NCBI GenBank assembly: GCA_016714125.1
Contig: JADJNX010000003.1
Coordinates: 434,001-498,000 of the forward strand
Direction of reading: 5' to 3'
Origin: Ignavibacteriales bacterium
Lineage (GTDB): Bacteria > Bacteroidota > Ignavibacteria > Ignavibacteriales > Ignavibacteriaceae
DNA: 64,000 nt
Below are positions 20,126 through 29,965 of this stretch, one piece after another. The notes under the pieces were generated by a model. That model did not search any database and was not told the origin of the DNA. It was given only the letters and a program-made list of their open reading frames with translations. The translations under genes were made by a program, and so were the position numbers. Numbering within the stretch: position 1 is the stretch's first letter; each line of letters begins with the position of its first letter.

Positions 20126-21314
20126 TCATTTGAAAAATATTTTCTGATCGAGTTTTGTGATACCCGGTGTGTCAAGACTCGTAAGTATTCTTCTCGCTTT
20201 CACCAGCATTGAAGTCCTGTATTCGCTGAAAATTGGGCTTTTTGGGTCAAAACTGTTTATTCTAACCATTCCTGCTGCATGAATAAACTCCTTATTACCA
20301 AGATAAATTCCCACATGAGTTATTCTTTGATCCTTCCCGGGTGGTGGCTCGGGCCCAAAAAACACCAAGTCCCCTCTCTTGAGTTTATCGTAACCGTTTT
20401 TAACATCAACTTCCTCACCATATAAACACTGTTGTGAGGCGTCTCTTGCCAACTGAACACCATTTAAAAAGTAAACGGTTTTTGTAAATCCACTGCAATC
20501 CAATCCTTTTGGTGATGTTCCTCCCCATAGATAAGGAACTCCCATAAATTTCTTCGCTGTTTTGATAATTTCGTTTGGATCAGGTTTTAAATTTTTTAAC
20601 CATTTTTTGAGTGGTTTAGCAGATTTTACCGGAATAAATCCTTTTCTTCCGTCGGGAAACTCAACTGAATAATTCTTTTTTCCTGCATCACGCAACATCA
20701 AAATTCCACCGGCGGTGATATCAGAGATTGTCCCTTCATCCATTTTTGTCGATGAATAGACCAAACCATAAACATCCAAATAAATTATTTTATCAGCCGT
20801 CATCCACTTGGTAAATTGGTCGGTTGTCATAAGTTCAATGCCGGCTCCATCAATCCAACCAATGTAGTTATCAGGCGTCTGTATCAGGTACCAATCGTCT
20901 GCAGCATCTTTTAATACCTTTTACAGTGGTACCGAGTAACGACTGGGTTACAAGTTCAGCAGAATGGTTATGTTTTTGTCTGATATTTCTAACCGATAGC
21001 GTTATAACTGCCTGTTCCAAACCGTTTAAAGATTTTAAAGGAAGTCGAACAACCTGGTCTTTGATCGTGTAGTTATATAACATCGTTTTAATTTCATCCA
21101 TCGCCTCCGGAACAGTTGTTTCACCGGTTATTACCAGAATATCCGGAGAAGGTACTTCAAATTTAAGATCAAGGATAGCCGTCCTGCTATCGGGGGCATA
21201 TTTACTTTTAACTGCCATGTAGGCCCCATCCATTTGAGATAAGCCGATAACTTGTGCTGACATTTTAAAACCAACTGTTAAAAACAAAAATGTTAATGCG
21301 ATATTCTTCAACAT
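20126..21314 (-). CDS. SH3-domain NlpC/P60 murein endopeptidase (YkfC-like)
   Basis: About 396 aa in two frames, with a break near 20920; shortening one local run continues GTTVKVLKDAADDWYLIQTP into the downstream part. It has a signal peptide (residues 1-21, ending MSAQ), two or more SH3-like segments (IGWIDGAGIELM and GRKGFIPVKSA), then the NlpC/P60 domain. That domain carries catalytic Cys in LDCSGFTK, His in THVGIYLG and a third polar residue in FIHAAG. The YLWGGTSPKGLDCSGF signature is typical of enzymes cutting L-Ala-gamma-D-Glu or gamma-D-Glu-diamino acid bonds. It is followed after 4 bases by the dipeptide epimerase that would use its product, and preceded after 14 bases by the MBOAT gene. 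Muropeptide turnover in the periplasm is a strong inference. Confidence 0.87.
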
Positions 21315-21328
21315 ACTTTTTATAATTC

Positions 21329-22834
21329 CTAAAAATCAAAATAAATTGGTGGTGCCATTTCAGCCATCATGATTTGGGATGCCAGGTATAAAAACAATCC
21401 AAGCAGTATTCCCAATGCCCAAACCGGTGATTTCATCAAGGTTTCCTTGATTCTGTTTTTCATTTTTTCTGGGAAAAAGATGATTAAAATCCCGAGTATT
21501 GCAAGAATTGTAACGCCGGGAAAACCACCATAAAATTGGGAGAAAACTCCCGGATGCAGGTTTTCAGTAACCTGAGTGAAGATCATCGGTATTTTATCAA
21601 GGGTATCAACTCTGAAAAATATCCAAGTGAAAGTGATTATATTAAATGTGATGAATCCTCTTGCAAAATTAGCCCCCGGCTATCTTTCAAACCAACAGAG
21701 GTCATTCCCTTTTTACGGAGTTTTCTGGTTAATACCGAAACACCCATAATCACACCATGAATTGCACCCCAGATTATAAATCCCCAGGTTGCTCCGTGCC
21801 ACAATCCACAAAGTGTGAAAGTAACTATCAGCGCAATCGCATTACCATACTCTTTAAGCCTCTTAACCCCATTTGTAATGGACTAAAAAGATAATCAAGC
21901 AGCCAGCGAGAAAGCGAATATGCCACTTCCGCCAAAAATCAGCAACACTTGTAGCTTTATAAGGCGAGTTAAAGTTGTCAATTATCTTGTAACCAAAAAG
22001 AAGGGCAATTCCCACAGCCATATCAGAATATCCCGAAAAATCGAAATAAATCTGAATTGAATAACCATAGATTGCAAGAAGGTTTTCTGCTCCGGTAAAT
22101 CGAAGAGGGTCTTCAAATACACGATTGATAAAGTTTAAAGAAATATAATCTGAAATGATCAATTTCTTAATTACACCCGAAATCAGGTAGAATGCAGCAA
22201 GTCCGATAACCGGTCTCCCCTCTTCCGAGGTGAGAAGGTTTACCTTACCCTGAGGGATAAATTCATCAGCTCTGTCTATAGGACCTGCTTGAATGTTACC
22301 AAAGAAGGTAACATAAAGCATAAAATCATCCAACGCCGGCAATTCTTCAAACTTTTCATAATAGATGTCAAATAAATAACTTAACACCTTAAAAATATAG
22401 AAAGAGATACCAATAGGGAGGATTATATCAAGAGGAGTAAACTCACCTTCACCAAAGCTTGATACTGATTCCAAAATAAAATTGGTATATTTAAAGTAAC
22501 CAAGCAACCCGATATTGATTACTACCATCAACCATAGCAGATAACGTCGCTTATCAATATCAGCTGTTTTGAATAGCAGATAACCAAAACCATAGTTGAC
22601 TACACCAACACCAACAAGCAGGATAAGGAATAATCCACCTATCTTGTAGTAAATAAAGAGAGAGAAGAGCAGGAGGAACCATGCCCTTAACTTCTGATTG
22701 GGGTAAAGAATATGATATAATAAGAGTCCACCCGCGAGCATGAACAAAAAAGTGAGTGAACCAAATTGAAGGGGACTATCCGGATTGTAGGCAAATAGTC
22801 CCAGAAGTTTGGAAAAGTCGATATTAAAGTTCAA
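21329..22834 (-). CDS. MBOAT-family membrane O-acyltransferase (DltB/AlgI-like)
   Basis: Polytopic protein of about 500 aa, broken near 21880 and 21655. Key MBOAT segments: ILPIGISFYIFKVLSYLFDI, QIYFDFSGYSDMAVG, SVADFWRKWHI, and in the next frame LCGLWHGATWGF, which holds the catalytic His, then ITFTWIFFRVDTLDKIP and C-terminal helices. Family members move acyl groups from a carrier on the cytoplasmic side to an extracytoplasmic hydroxyl: D-Ala in DltB, acetyl in AlgI and PatA. The gene lies 11 bases after a stand-alone ACP and downstream of an acyl-AMP ligase and an SGNH protein, so DltB-like use of an acyl-ACP donor is the best reading. The nature of the acyl group and acceptor is unknown. 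Confidence 0.87.
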
Positions 22835-22845
22835 TTAGTTACCTG

Positions 22846-23078
22846 TTATGAAAGTTTTGAATCCACAAGTCTTTGCAAATCACCAAGATTTTTACATTTA
22901 AGAACTTCAATATGCTTCAGTCTGATGTTATATTCCTTCTCAATGGTAAGAATAACATTAGCGTGACTGGAGTGAGTCCCAACCGGGAATCGTGTTTGCT
23001 TTGGTATCATCAAGAATTTCATAATCTTCAAGTTCAAGCTGTTTCAGGATTGTATTTTTTAAGTCTTTCTGAAATCAT
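22846..23078 (-). CDS. Stand-alone acyl carrier protein (DltC-like position)
   Basis: About 77 aa once two run-length errors are corrected (an A-run near 23055 and a CC near 22973). The corrected chain begins MISERLKNTILKQLELEDYE, reaches the phosphopantetheine site GWDSLSHANVI (Ser of DSL), and ends in helix KNLGDLQRLVDSKLS. The ATG at 23078 follows the ligase stop after 1 base, so the two are translationally linked. The following gene is the MBOAT transferase after 11 bases. Its position between an acyl-activating enzyme and an MBOAT points to a dedicated carrier rather than the fatty-acid-synthesis ACP. The C-terminal half alone, read in one frame, would look like an unrecognisable small protein. 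Confidence 0.82.
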
Positions 23079-23079
23079 T

Positions 23080-24798
23080 TTATTCTTCTTTCAATGTTTG
23101 TTTAATTCTTTTCATTTCAGCGATTCTCTCTTTGTTTGCCTTTCTGCTCGGTTTTCCTGCAGAACTCTTTATGAGCCAGCGGGGTGGGACCAGATAAACA
23201 TTAGAGATTGTCATATCAACTGAGTTGCCTTTCTCTTTTACACGCTGAATGAGCTTTCTTTTTTCAACATCATCGGTAATTGATGTTTCCGCAACAACAC
23301 TTATTTCCTCGGTACCGAGTTCATTATTTTCTTCTCCAAAAGAGATTACTCTTCCGGGGATTAAATCTTTAACTGTTCCGATTGCGTCTTCAACATCCTC
23401 AGGATAGATATTCTTTCCTGCGACGATAATAATGTCTTTTTTTCTACCGATTACAAAAAGTTCACCATCTTTTTTAAACCCATAATCACCACTGAAATAC
23501 CAGCCGTCTTTTAACACATCAGCGGTCTTTTCAGGATAATTTCTGTAGCCGTCAAACATGGAGACAGAATAGATCACTATTTCACCTACTCCATTTTCCT
23601 GAACGGTATTACCACTTTCGTCAACAATTTTAACATTACAACCATCAATATCTCTTCCGGAAGAAACACAGATTCGACTTGTTTTGCCCGAAATTGGTGG
23701 AACAACCTGGCCTTGCGCAAGACTTTCCCTGTCAACCTCAATTGTTACTATTGGTTTGCCGGGGGTGGTTTGTGTTGCAGCAAAAGTTGTTTCTGCCATA
23801 GCGTAGGAAGCTGATAGTGCAAGTGAATTAAATCCGTATTTTTCGAATGCCGCGGTAAACTTGCGGTGACTTTCATTTCTGACAGGTTCGCTACAATTAA
23901 TTACCAATCGAAGAGTCTCAAGAGAAACATTTTCCATCTCATCTTCTTCAATTCTGTCAGCCATAAAGCTGTAAGCAAAGTTTGGCAACCAGGTTACCGA
24001 TCCTTTTTCTGCTGCTAAAGCTTCAAAAAGAAGTGACGGTGCCAAAACCCATTCAAAAGGATCAACCTGAATTGATGTAATTCCAAATGCCAGCGGAAGG
24101 TGAAAAGCAGCAATTAAGCCCATGTCATGGTATAATGGTAACCAGCTTACAATTTTGTCGTCTTCAGTGAGTTTGATCGATTCGGCATAGTTATCAACAT
24201 GATCGAGGACTGCCTTTTGTGAGAGGAGAACAGGTTTTTGAAGTCCCGTGGTACCTGAAGAATGTTGAAGTAAAAATGGATCGCGTTCACTTGTTGCAGA
24301 CCTTATTGACTGAAGATCTTCAACCATACTGCCCGACAGATGAAATTCTCTGTCCAATTCCAACGGGAAGTGAAGCCCTTTAATTGTTGATCCCTCATGG
24401 CTAACCAGGGGGGCTATTATTGATTCCAGGTCACTCTCGGTGAATATCCAGTCAAGGCCTGAGCGCTGAGACATCCCCTCAACTCCTGATTTAAATTTAT
24501 CAGGATGCAGACGGGGGTTGGGATATGCAAGAACTACGGGTATCGCACCCAGCCCAGCAACTCCGAGATATAAAGGGAAAAACAAAGGATTGTGACGAAT
24601 GATTATTGCACAAACTTCGTCCCGTTTAATTCCTTTTTCCTTTAATAAAACTGAAAATTTGTTGGCAGTTTCCAACAAATTCTTGAATGACCATCTAAAT
24701 GGTTCCTCACCGGCTTTCCAGTGGACTATGGCGTCTTTATTGGGAAAACGCCGGGAGTTATCCTCCCAGCGTTCCCAAACATTATTAAAATGTTTCAA
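23080..24798 (-). CDS. Acyl-AMP ligase (FAAL/FadD-like), DltA-like position
   Basis: 572 aa, intact, ANL superfamily. Adenylation motifs: LLQHSSGTTGLQKPVLLS (A3), SWLPLYHDMGLI (typical of fatty-acyl-AMP ligases), SASYAMAETTF (A5), GWYFSGDYGFKKDGELFVIG (A7), GRKKDIIIVAGKNIYPEDVE (A8), and the catalytic Lys in SSAGKPSRK near the C-terminus. The WLPLYHDMGL signature and overall length point to enzymes that load fatty acids or other carboxylates onto a carrier protein rather than CoA. It is followed after 1 base by an ACP and preceded after 14 bases by the SGNH protein. In dlt operons the equivalent gene activates D-Ala; here a longer carboxylic acid is more likely (inference). Substrate cannot be read directly. 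Confidence 0.85.
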   Translation of the reverse strand: MKHFNNVWERWEDNSRRFPNKDAIVHWKAGEEPFRWSFKNLLETANKFSVLLKEKGIKRDEVCAIIIRHNPLFFPLYLGVAGLGAIPVVLAYPNPRLHPDKFKSGVEGMSQRSGLDWIFTESDLESIIAPLVSHEGSTIKGLHFPLELDREFHLSGSMVEDLQSIRSATSERDPFLLQHSSGTTGLQKPVLLSQKAVLDHVDNYAESIKLTEDDKIVSWLPLYHDMGLIAAFHLPLAFGITSIQVDPFEWVLAPSLLFEALAAEKGSVTWLPNFAYSFMADRIEEDEMENVSLETLRLVINCSEPVRNESHRKFTAAFEKYGFNSLALSASYAMAETTFAATQTTPGKPIVTIEVDRESLAQGQVVPPISGKTSRICVSSGRDIDGCNVKIVDESGNTVQENGVGEIVIYSVSMFDGYRNYPEKTADVLKDGWYFSGDYGFKKDGELFVIGRKKDIIIVAGKNIYPEDVEDAIGTVKDLIPGRVISFGEENNELGTEEISVVAETSITDDVEKRKLIQRVKEKGNSVDMTISNVYLVPPRWLIKSSAGKPSRKANKERIAEMKRIKQTLKEE

Positions 24799-24812
24799 TT
24801 ATTTATTCCGGC

Positions 24813-26079
24813 TTAATTTTTACTATAATAATCCATCACGGCATCATAGAACATCCGTGCAACTTTTTTATATCCTTCTGCACTGAGATGTGTCATATCC
24901 GCGGTAGTAAGTTTATCTTTTGCCCATTTTTCCATCGATCCACTACCACCCATGGCATCAAATAAATTCCAAAAAGCAACTCCTGTGCTGGCAGCAACTT
25001 TTTTCTGAACTTCGATCAGTTTTGGAACCATTGAATTGGTCTCAAATTTGGAACCAACTTTTTTTTGTCAACTGAGTTTAATCCAAAACTTAGAACAACA
25101 AGATCATAACTTAAAAGTTTGTGGAAATCGCTAAGATTACCTTTTGGTACTCTTTTAAAGCCGAACCGTCATCTCCTCTAAGTGGGAAATTGTCAACATA
25201 AACTCCATTACCTGACTCAAGACTTACACCAAACAAAGCAGCCTGATTATCTTTTGTAGCTGTTAATTTGAAGGATTTTGATCCTTTGTAGGTGATATCA
25301 GTAACATTTACGCCTTTTCCGGTTTTAAATGGACCTGAGTGTTCGCCACCTTTGTCAAATTCATAATCAAATGAACCCGAACCTTCGGTGTAAAAAACTC
25401 TTACTTTGTCAAATGTTCTTACGGTTTTATATTTCCAGGTGGTCTCATATTTTACCCAGCTACCCGATTTTGGAATAAAAACCCCACCGGAAATTCCAGC
25501 ACCCCTCTTAGGGTTGCCACCGGTGACCAATTGTGAATCCCAATTTGAAGAGAAGTCCAATTTGGTTGTTCCTCTGTAGGTCTTATCTTGTGTTGTTATT
25601 GAAACAAAACCCACTCCTGTACCTCCAAATTTTTCTTGTAGTGCTTCTCTGAAATCGGCACAAATATTATCACCCTCGATTGCTGAGTCACCAAAATAAG
25701 CTATTCTAACCATTCCACTTTTGGCACCCTTTAGGGCGGTTGCGAAAGATTTTAACTGGGCAGTGTTACCTGAGATGGGAACTTTTGCCTGGTATGATTC
25801 CACTTCGAAACTCTTGCCATAATTTGATTCGGAAAGAACATCATTCATTACGAGGATGCCATAAGCATCTGCCAATTGCATAAAATAGTTGTATTCATTG
25901 TTTCTTTGCGACAACTCATCTTTTTGGATGTCGGAAAGCATATCAATTTTCTTTGTACTGAACGGGCCAACCTCTATTCCCTCAGGAATGAATGTGAAAC
26001 CATAAAGTGCAACTACTGCAATGGTGAGTAAAAATACTGAACGAAATCCAGCGAATTTTTTGATCATGATTTTCTCCAT
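24813..26079 (-). CDS. Membrane-anchored SGNH/GDSL hydrolase-fold protein (DltD/AlgJ-like position)
   Basis: About 420 aa, broken near 25125 and 25060. An N-terminal anchor (residues about 12-30) is followed by SGNH block I RIAYFGDSAIEGDN (Ser), and a carbohydrate-binding-like insert (GSGSFDYEFDKGGEHSGPF). The other frame has DLVVLSFGLNSVD (block III Asn) and block V DMTHLSAEGYKKVA (Asp and His), so the triad is intact. SGNH proteins paired with MBOAT transferases either pass the acyl group on (AlgJ, PatB, DltD) or remove it. This is the first gene of the cassette, 14 bases before the ligase, and its start faces the divergent NfeD gene across a 119-base gap that must hold the promoter for the nine-gene unit. 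Confidence 0.83.
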
Positions 26080-26198
26080 ATTATTAAAATTCTGACCTTC
26101 AAAAAATGAGGGCTCCTCTGATTACAAATTTAATAAATAAATCCGAGAAAACCCGTTATATTAGTGGTTAATAAAGATAATTAATCTAGACAAGACTT

Positions 26199-27517
26199 AT
26201 GAAAAACACAATTATCCTCATTTGTTTAACACTATCCCTCACTTTAAGTTCCATCTCATCGGCACAATCAAGGGTTTATAAGGTGATTTTTGATGATGAA
26301 ATATCATTACCCCTTGTACAATACCTGAAAAGAGCCCTGGAACAGGCAGAAAAAGACAATGCTGATGCACTTTTGGTAGAAATAAATACCTTTGGTGGAC
26401 GGGTTGATGCAGCCACTCAATTAAAAGATATTTTGCTTGATGCAAAAATTCCTACCATTGCTTATGTAAATAAAAGAGCCGTTTCGGCAGGTGCATTAAT
26501 AACTCTGGCATGTAAAAAAATTGCAATGGCACCGGGAAGTACCATTGGTGCTGCCACTGTTGTTGATCAGGAGAGGGGAAAAAAGTCTCCGAGAAATATC
26601 AATCTTATATGCGTGCTGAAATGAGATCAACTGCCCAAAAAAATGGTCGTGATCCAAAATAGCTGAAGCAATGGTTGATGAAAGAATTGTAATTCCCGGA
26701 TTGGTTGATTCCACCCAACTTTTATCTCTCGATGACAGAGAAGCTGTGCAATATAAAATTGCTGATACAGTAGTGAACAGTGTTAAAGAAGCACTTGCTG
26801 CCTTTGGATTTAAGGACCCTGTCATAATAGTGATAAAAAGTAATTGGGCTGAGGAATTTGTAAAATTTCTCAGTCATCCAATTATTTCTTCGCTATTAAT
26901 CATGCTTGGCCTGGCAGGGATTTACACTGAAATAAAAACTCCCGGATTTGGTGTCCCCGGGATTTTGGGTATTACTTTTCTTGCATTATTTTTTGGTTCT
27001 TCTCTAATCCTCGATTTGGCAACATGGTTTGAGATTCTGCTTTTATTCTTGGACTGGGGGCGATTCTGGTAGAAATATTCCTGATACCGGGTTTGGAGTG
27101 GCCGGCGTGGTGGGTATTCTTTTGATGATAGCATCAATTTTCTTCTCTCTTTTCAACACAGAGGGTTACTTTGAATATTCATTACTCCAAAATGCAATAA
27201 TTCAATTGGGCGTTTCCCTCTTTGGATTTTTCCTGATCGGTTTCGCCGCATATAAATTCCTGCCCAACACTCGAACATTTAAAGCTTTTGTACTTGATGT
27301 GGAATCAGGAGCAAAAACAGGATTTACAACAGCACCTGATTATTCTGCTCTTGTTGGATCGGAAGGAACTTCAATGACAGTTTTAAGACCGGCAGGCACC
27401 GCAATTATTGATGGCTCCCGTTATGATGTTGTTACCGCAGGTGACTACATCGAGAAGGATACCAACATAAAGGTGATAAAAGTAGAAGGAATGAGAATTG
27501 TGGTAGAGAAAGTTTAA
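26199..27517 (+). CDS. NfeD-family membrane serine protease (ClpP-fold, SppA-like)
   Basis: About 440 aa in four pieces; the breaks near 26580, 26660 and 27045 are each repaired by lengthening an A or T run by one. Signal peptide (residues 1-22). The ClpP-fold protease domain has LLVEINTFGGRVDAA, AVSAGALIT (nucleophile Ser) and PGSTIGAATVV. After the first repair the segment EKYQSYMRAEMRS supplies the general-base Lys. Four membrane helices follow, with FGVPGILG and FGVAGVVG repeats, then a C-terminal NfeD OB-fold (GSEGTSMTVLRPAGTAIIDG). Homologues of this long class cleave stomatin-family proteins and act in membrane quality control. No stomatin gene is visible next to it. It is a single gene, divergent from the acyl-transfer operon and closed by a hairpin at 27525. 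Confidence 0.85.
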
Positions 27518-27524
27518 ACTAAAA

Positions 27525-27556
27525 AGAGGCTGCCCAATTTTTATTGAGCAGCCTCT
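27525..27556. terminator. Bidirectional hairpin between convergent genes
   Basis: Arms AGAGGCTGC and GCAGCCTCT, extended inside by CAAT/ATTG after one mismatch, with a T-rich loop. It lies 8 bases after the NfeD stop and about 20 bases past the end of the convergent lipoprotein gene, so it can serve both. Confidence 0.75.
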
Positions 27557-27575
27557 GATTATAAGATCCTAAATA

Positions 27576-28637
27576 TTACTTCAATCTCTCAACGATATTA
27601 ATAATAACTGATTTCTTTTTGCTGAGGAAATCAACCATGGCACCCGCTTGTGAAGGTACTTTTCCACTAAACTGAATCTCTTCTGTTAATCTGGTGTTCG
27701 ATTTCATCAAAAGGCGATCACTGTTGTTGTAGAAAACTTTTCCACCACCTGTGATTTCACTTTTATCAATTTTGTATCCTTGTTTCTCAAGATCAGGATT
27801 ATATTGATAACTTGCTTCATATCCGGCTTCAATCACAGAAACATCTTTACCATCAAATTTACCTTTTTCTTTGAGTGTATAAAGCTGAGTTGCATTCAAC
27901 TGATACATTCCGTTAGGATCATTCACAGGAGCTTTTTTGTCTCTGTATGTTTCATTGGCTTTTAATGTTCCCGGTGAAAAAGCTCTGAATACCTGCATAA
28001 TCATACCCTTCAGGTTTTCAGAAATATCTTTTGTTGCTGCTTCAAGTTGCTGTGGGTTTAAGGAATCCTTTCCCATGTTTTCAGGAAGAGCTTTTGTCAC
28101 AATTTTGTCAACTTTGTAAACCTCTTTGATAACTCCTTTTTTGTCAATTCTTGCCATAAAAGGGTTGTTTATCAGGGCTTCGTAAAATCCGAAGTCAAGT
28201 TTTTTGGCTGAATCAAGTTTGTCGCCTGTTTTATATTCTTTCTTCTCACCATTCACATCAGAAAAGATGTAGATGCTTGTAGTTGTTACTTCAACTTCAG
28301 CGATAGTGTCTTTGTCAACTTCTTTCACTTCAAAATTGATAACAATAACATTTTTTTGTTCAACTTTTTGGCTGATTGCAGTATCAGCTTTCATTGATTG
28401 ATCAATGTTATTGATAAAAGCGATCTTGTATGTGAACTTCGACCCTTTTTCCAATTTATAACCAAACTCTGTCACCCCTTCGGCGGCTGTAACACCTTCG
28501 AGTTTGGGAAGAGTTGTATCGATACTGGTTACAACTTCACCTTCTGCTAATGGCTTGCTGCCATCGGATCCACAACCGGATACCAGCATAAGTAGTGTAA
28601 TTGTGAAAAAGGAAAACATAATTTTCTTAAATAACAT
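27576..28637 (-). CDS. Lipoprotein of DUF6263-like type
   Basis: 353 aa, intact. Lipoprotein signal MLVSGC with Cys22. The mature part is rich in Lys and Asp, predicted mostly beta-strand, with repeated exposed strands (for example FNFEVKEVDKDTIAEVEVTT and YKLEKGSKFTYKIAF). This resembles the DUF6263 family of secreted bacterial lipoproteins, for which I know no biochemical function. No catalytic motif is visible. It is the last gene of the unit sucD-ndk-Nudix-namZ-lipoprotein, 4 bases after the NamZ-like muramidase, so a cell-envelope role is likely. The assignment to DUF6263 is from memory of the pattern. Confidence 0.65.
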   Translation of the reverse strand: MLFKKIMFSFFTITLLMLVSGCGSDGSKPLAEGEVVTSIDTTLPKLEGVTAAEGVTEFGYKLEKGSKFTYKIAFINNIDQSMKADTAISQKVEQKNVIVINFEVKEVDKDTIAEVEVTTTSIYIFSDVNGEKKEYKTGDKLDSAKKLDFGFYEALINNPFMARIDKKGVIKEVYKVDKIVTKALPENMGKDSLNPQQLEAATKDISENLKGMIMQVFRAFSPGTLKANETYRDKKAPVNDPNGMYQLNATQLYTLKEKGKFDGKDVSVIEAGYEASYQYNPDLEKQGYKIDKSEITGGGKVFYNNSDRLLMKSNTRLTEEIQFSGKVPSQAGAMVDFLSKKKSVIINIVERLK

Positions 28638-28641
28638 CTTG

Positions 28642-29955
28642 TTACCTTAAGTTAGTGTATAATAAATATTTACTTCTAAGCTCTTTAAATTGTAGCAGCT
28701 CTTCTTGATAGCTGGCTACCACGACTTTCCACCCCTTTGTGGTCAATAGATTTTGAATATCGCTCCGGCCGGATTTAATCCTGAAGCCCTTCTCTTTAAT
28801 TTCAAATTTACCCGGATACTCTTTATTTAAGTGATCCAACAGATAAAATCCAAATTTTACGGCCTCAAATTCCTTTGATATTTCCCTGATTCTCACTCCA
28901 AAACACTTTTCACCCATAAATTTTGGCTTAACCGCAGCTTCACTCTCAACAGGGGTGTATTCAATTTTTTCAACACTTTTAATCCCCGGAAACTGTTTTA
29001 CAATCTCCAACAATTTTTCATTGTCGATAAAAGGTGCACCAAATATCAAAAAGGGATCATCACTTCCCCTTCCCTCTGAAACATTTGTATTTTCAAGTAA
29101 ACAGGTTCCGGGATAAACTTTTGTTGCCGTCACCGATCTAAGATTTGGTGATGGATCAAGCCACTTTACTCCGGTCTCTTCAAATTCACTCTCCCTGTAA
29201 TAACCTGACATTTCCACGACATTAAGTTCACACAAAATCCCTTTTCGCTCCTTAATATCCGCTTGAAAATATTTGCCAATCTCCCCTATCGTCATCCCGT
29301 GTGCAATTGGTAATCGGGTAATGCCCACAAACGAAAACAGCGAATCCTCCACCACAGGTCCATCCACATAAAGCCCGCCAATTATATTTGGTTGATCTAG
29401 AACCCAAACAGGGATACCGGCCTCACCACATGCTTCCATCACATGATAAAGAGTTGATATGTAAGTATAAAATCTTACACCAGCATCGCGAATGGAAAAG
29501 ATCATCAAATCGATCCCTTTAAGCATTTCAGGTGTAGGTTTTCTTGTTTTCCCATAAAGTGAAAAGACAGGAATACCTGTTTTTTCATCTGTTGTATTGT
29601 CAATTTTAAGACCTGCTGCTGCCACTCCCCTGAATCCATGTTCAGGACCAAATACAGCAGTAATTTTCCCTTTTTTCTCAAAAATAATCTCATCTACAAG
29701 GTGTTTTCCATCGGAAGTAACGGCTGTATGATTTGCCACAATTCCCAATCTTTTATCAGAAACCCTGTTCCACTCTTTTTTCAGGAAATTGTCTATTCCA
29801 TTTACAAATTCGTTTTTACCGTTGGGTAAATTCTTTTCCTGCTGAATCTGACATCCTGCAGCCATGGGAACAATCAACAATAAAAATATCACAATTTTTA
29901 TCATTTTTGGATAATCCCAAGTTTTCTGAAAAGTTTTTTCTTCCCTATTGACCAT
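28642..29955 (-). CDS. namZ: Exo-beta-N-acetylmuramidase NamZ (DUF1343/GH171) lipoprotein
   Basis: 437 aa as an open frame; a lipoprotein signal starts at Met18 (position 29904) and ends at PMAAGC, so the true start may be internal. Family signatures: LGIVANHTAVTSDGKHLVD, FGPEHGFRGVAAAG, MIFSIRDAGVRFYTYISTL, VWVLDQPNIIGG and SPNLRSVTATKVYPGTCLLE. GH171 enzymes release N-acetylmuramic acid from the non-reducing ends of peptidoglycan fragments, which allows cell-wall recycling. The signal implies action outside the cytoplasm. It lies 10 bases after the Nudix gene and 4 before the lipoprotein. Together with the NlpC/P60-epimerase pair at 18988-21314 it gives the cell routes to both sugar and peptide parts of murein. 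Confidence 0.88.
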   Translation of the reverse strand: MVNREEKTFQKTWDYPKMIKIVIFLLLIVPMAAGCQIQQEKNLPNGKNEFVNGIDNFLKKEWNRVSDKRLGIVANHTAVTSDGKHLVDEIIFEKKGKITAVFGPEHGFRGVAAAGLKIDNTTDEKTGIPVFSLYGKTRKPTPEMLKGIDLMIFSIRDAGVRFYTYISTLYHVMEACGEAGIPVWVLDQPNIIGGLYVDGPVVEDSLFSFVGITRLPIAHGMTIGEIGKYFQADIKERKGILCELNVVEMSGYYRESEFEETGVKWLDPSPNLRSVTATKVYPGTCLLENTNVSEGRGSDDPFLIFGAPFIDNEKLLEIVKQFPGIKSVEKIEYTPVESEAAVKPKFMGEKCFGVRIREISKEFEAVKFGFYLLDHLNKEYPGKFEIKEKGFRIKSGRSDIQNLLTTKGWKVVVASYQEELLQFKELRSKYLLYTNLR

Positions 29956-29965
29956 GCGGAAAGAG

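Noticed and set aside
22846..23037. 63-residue orphan protein
   Set aside because: Its N-terminal part is out of frame; repaired, it is a normal acyl carrier protein.
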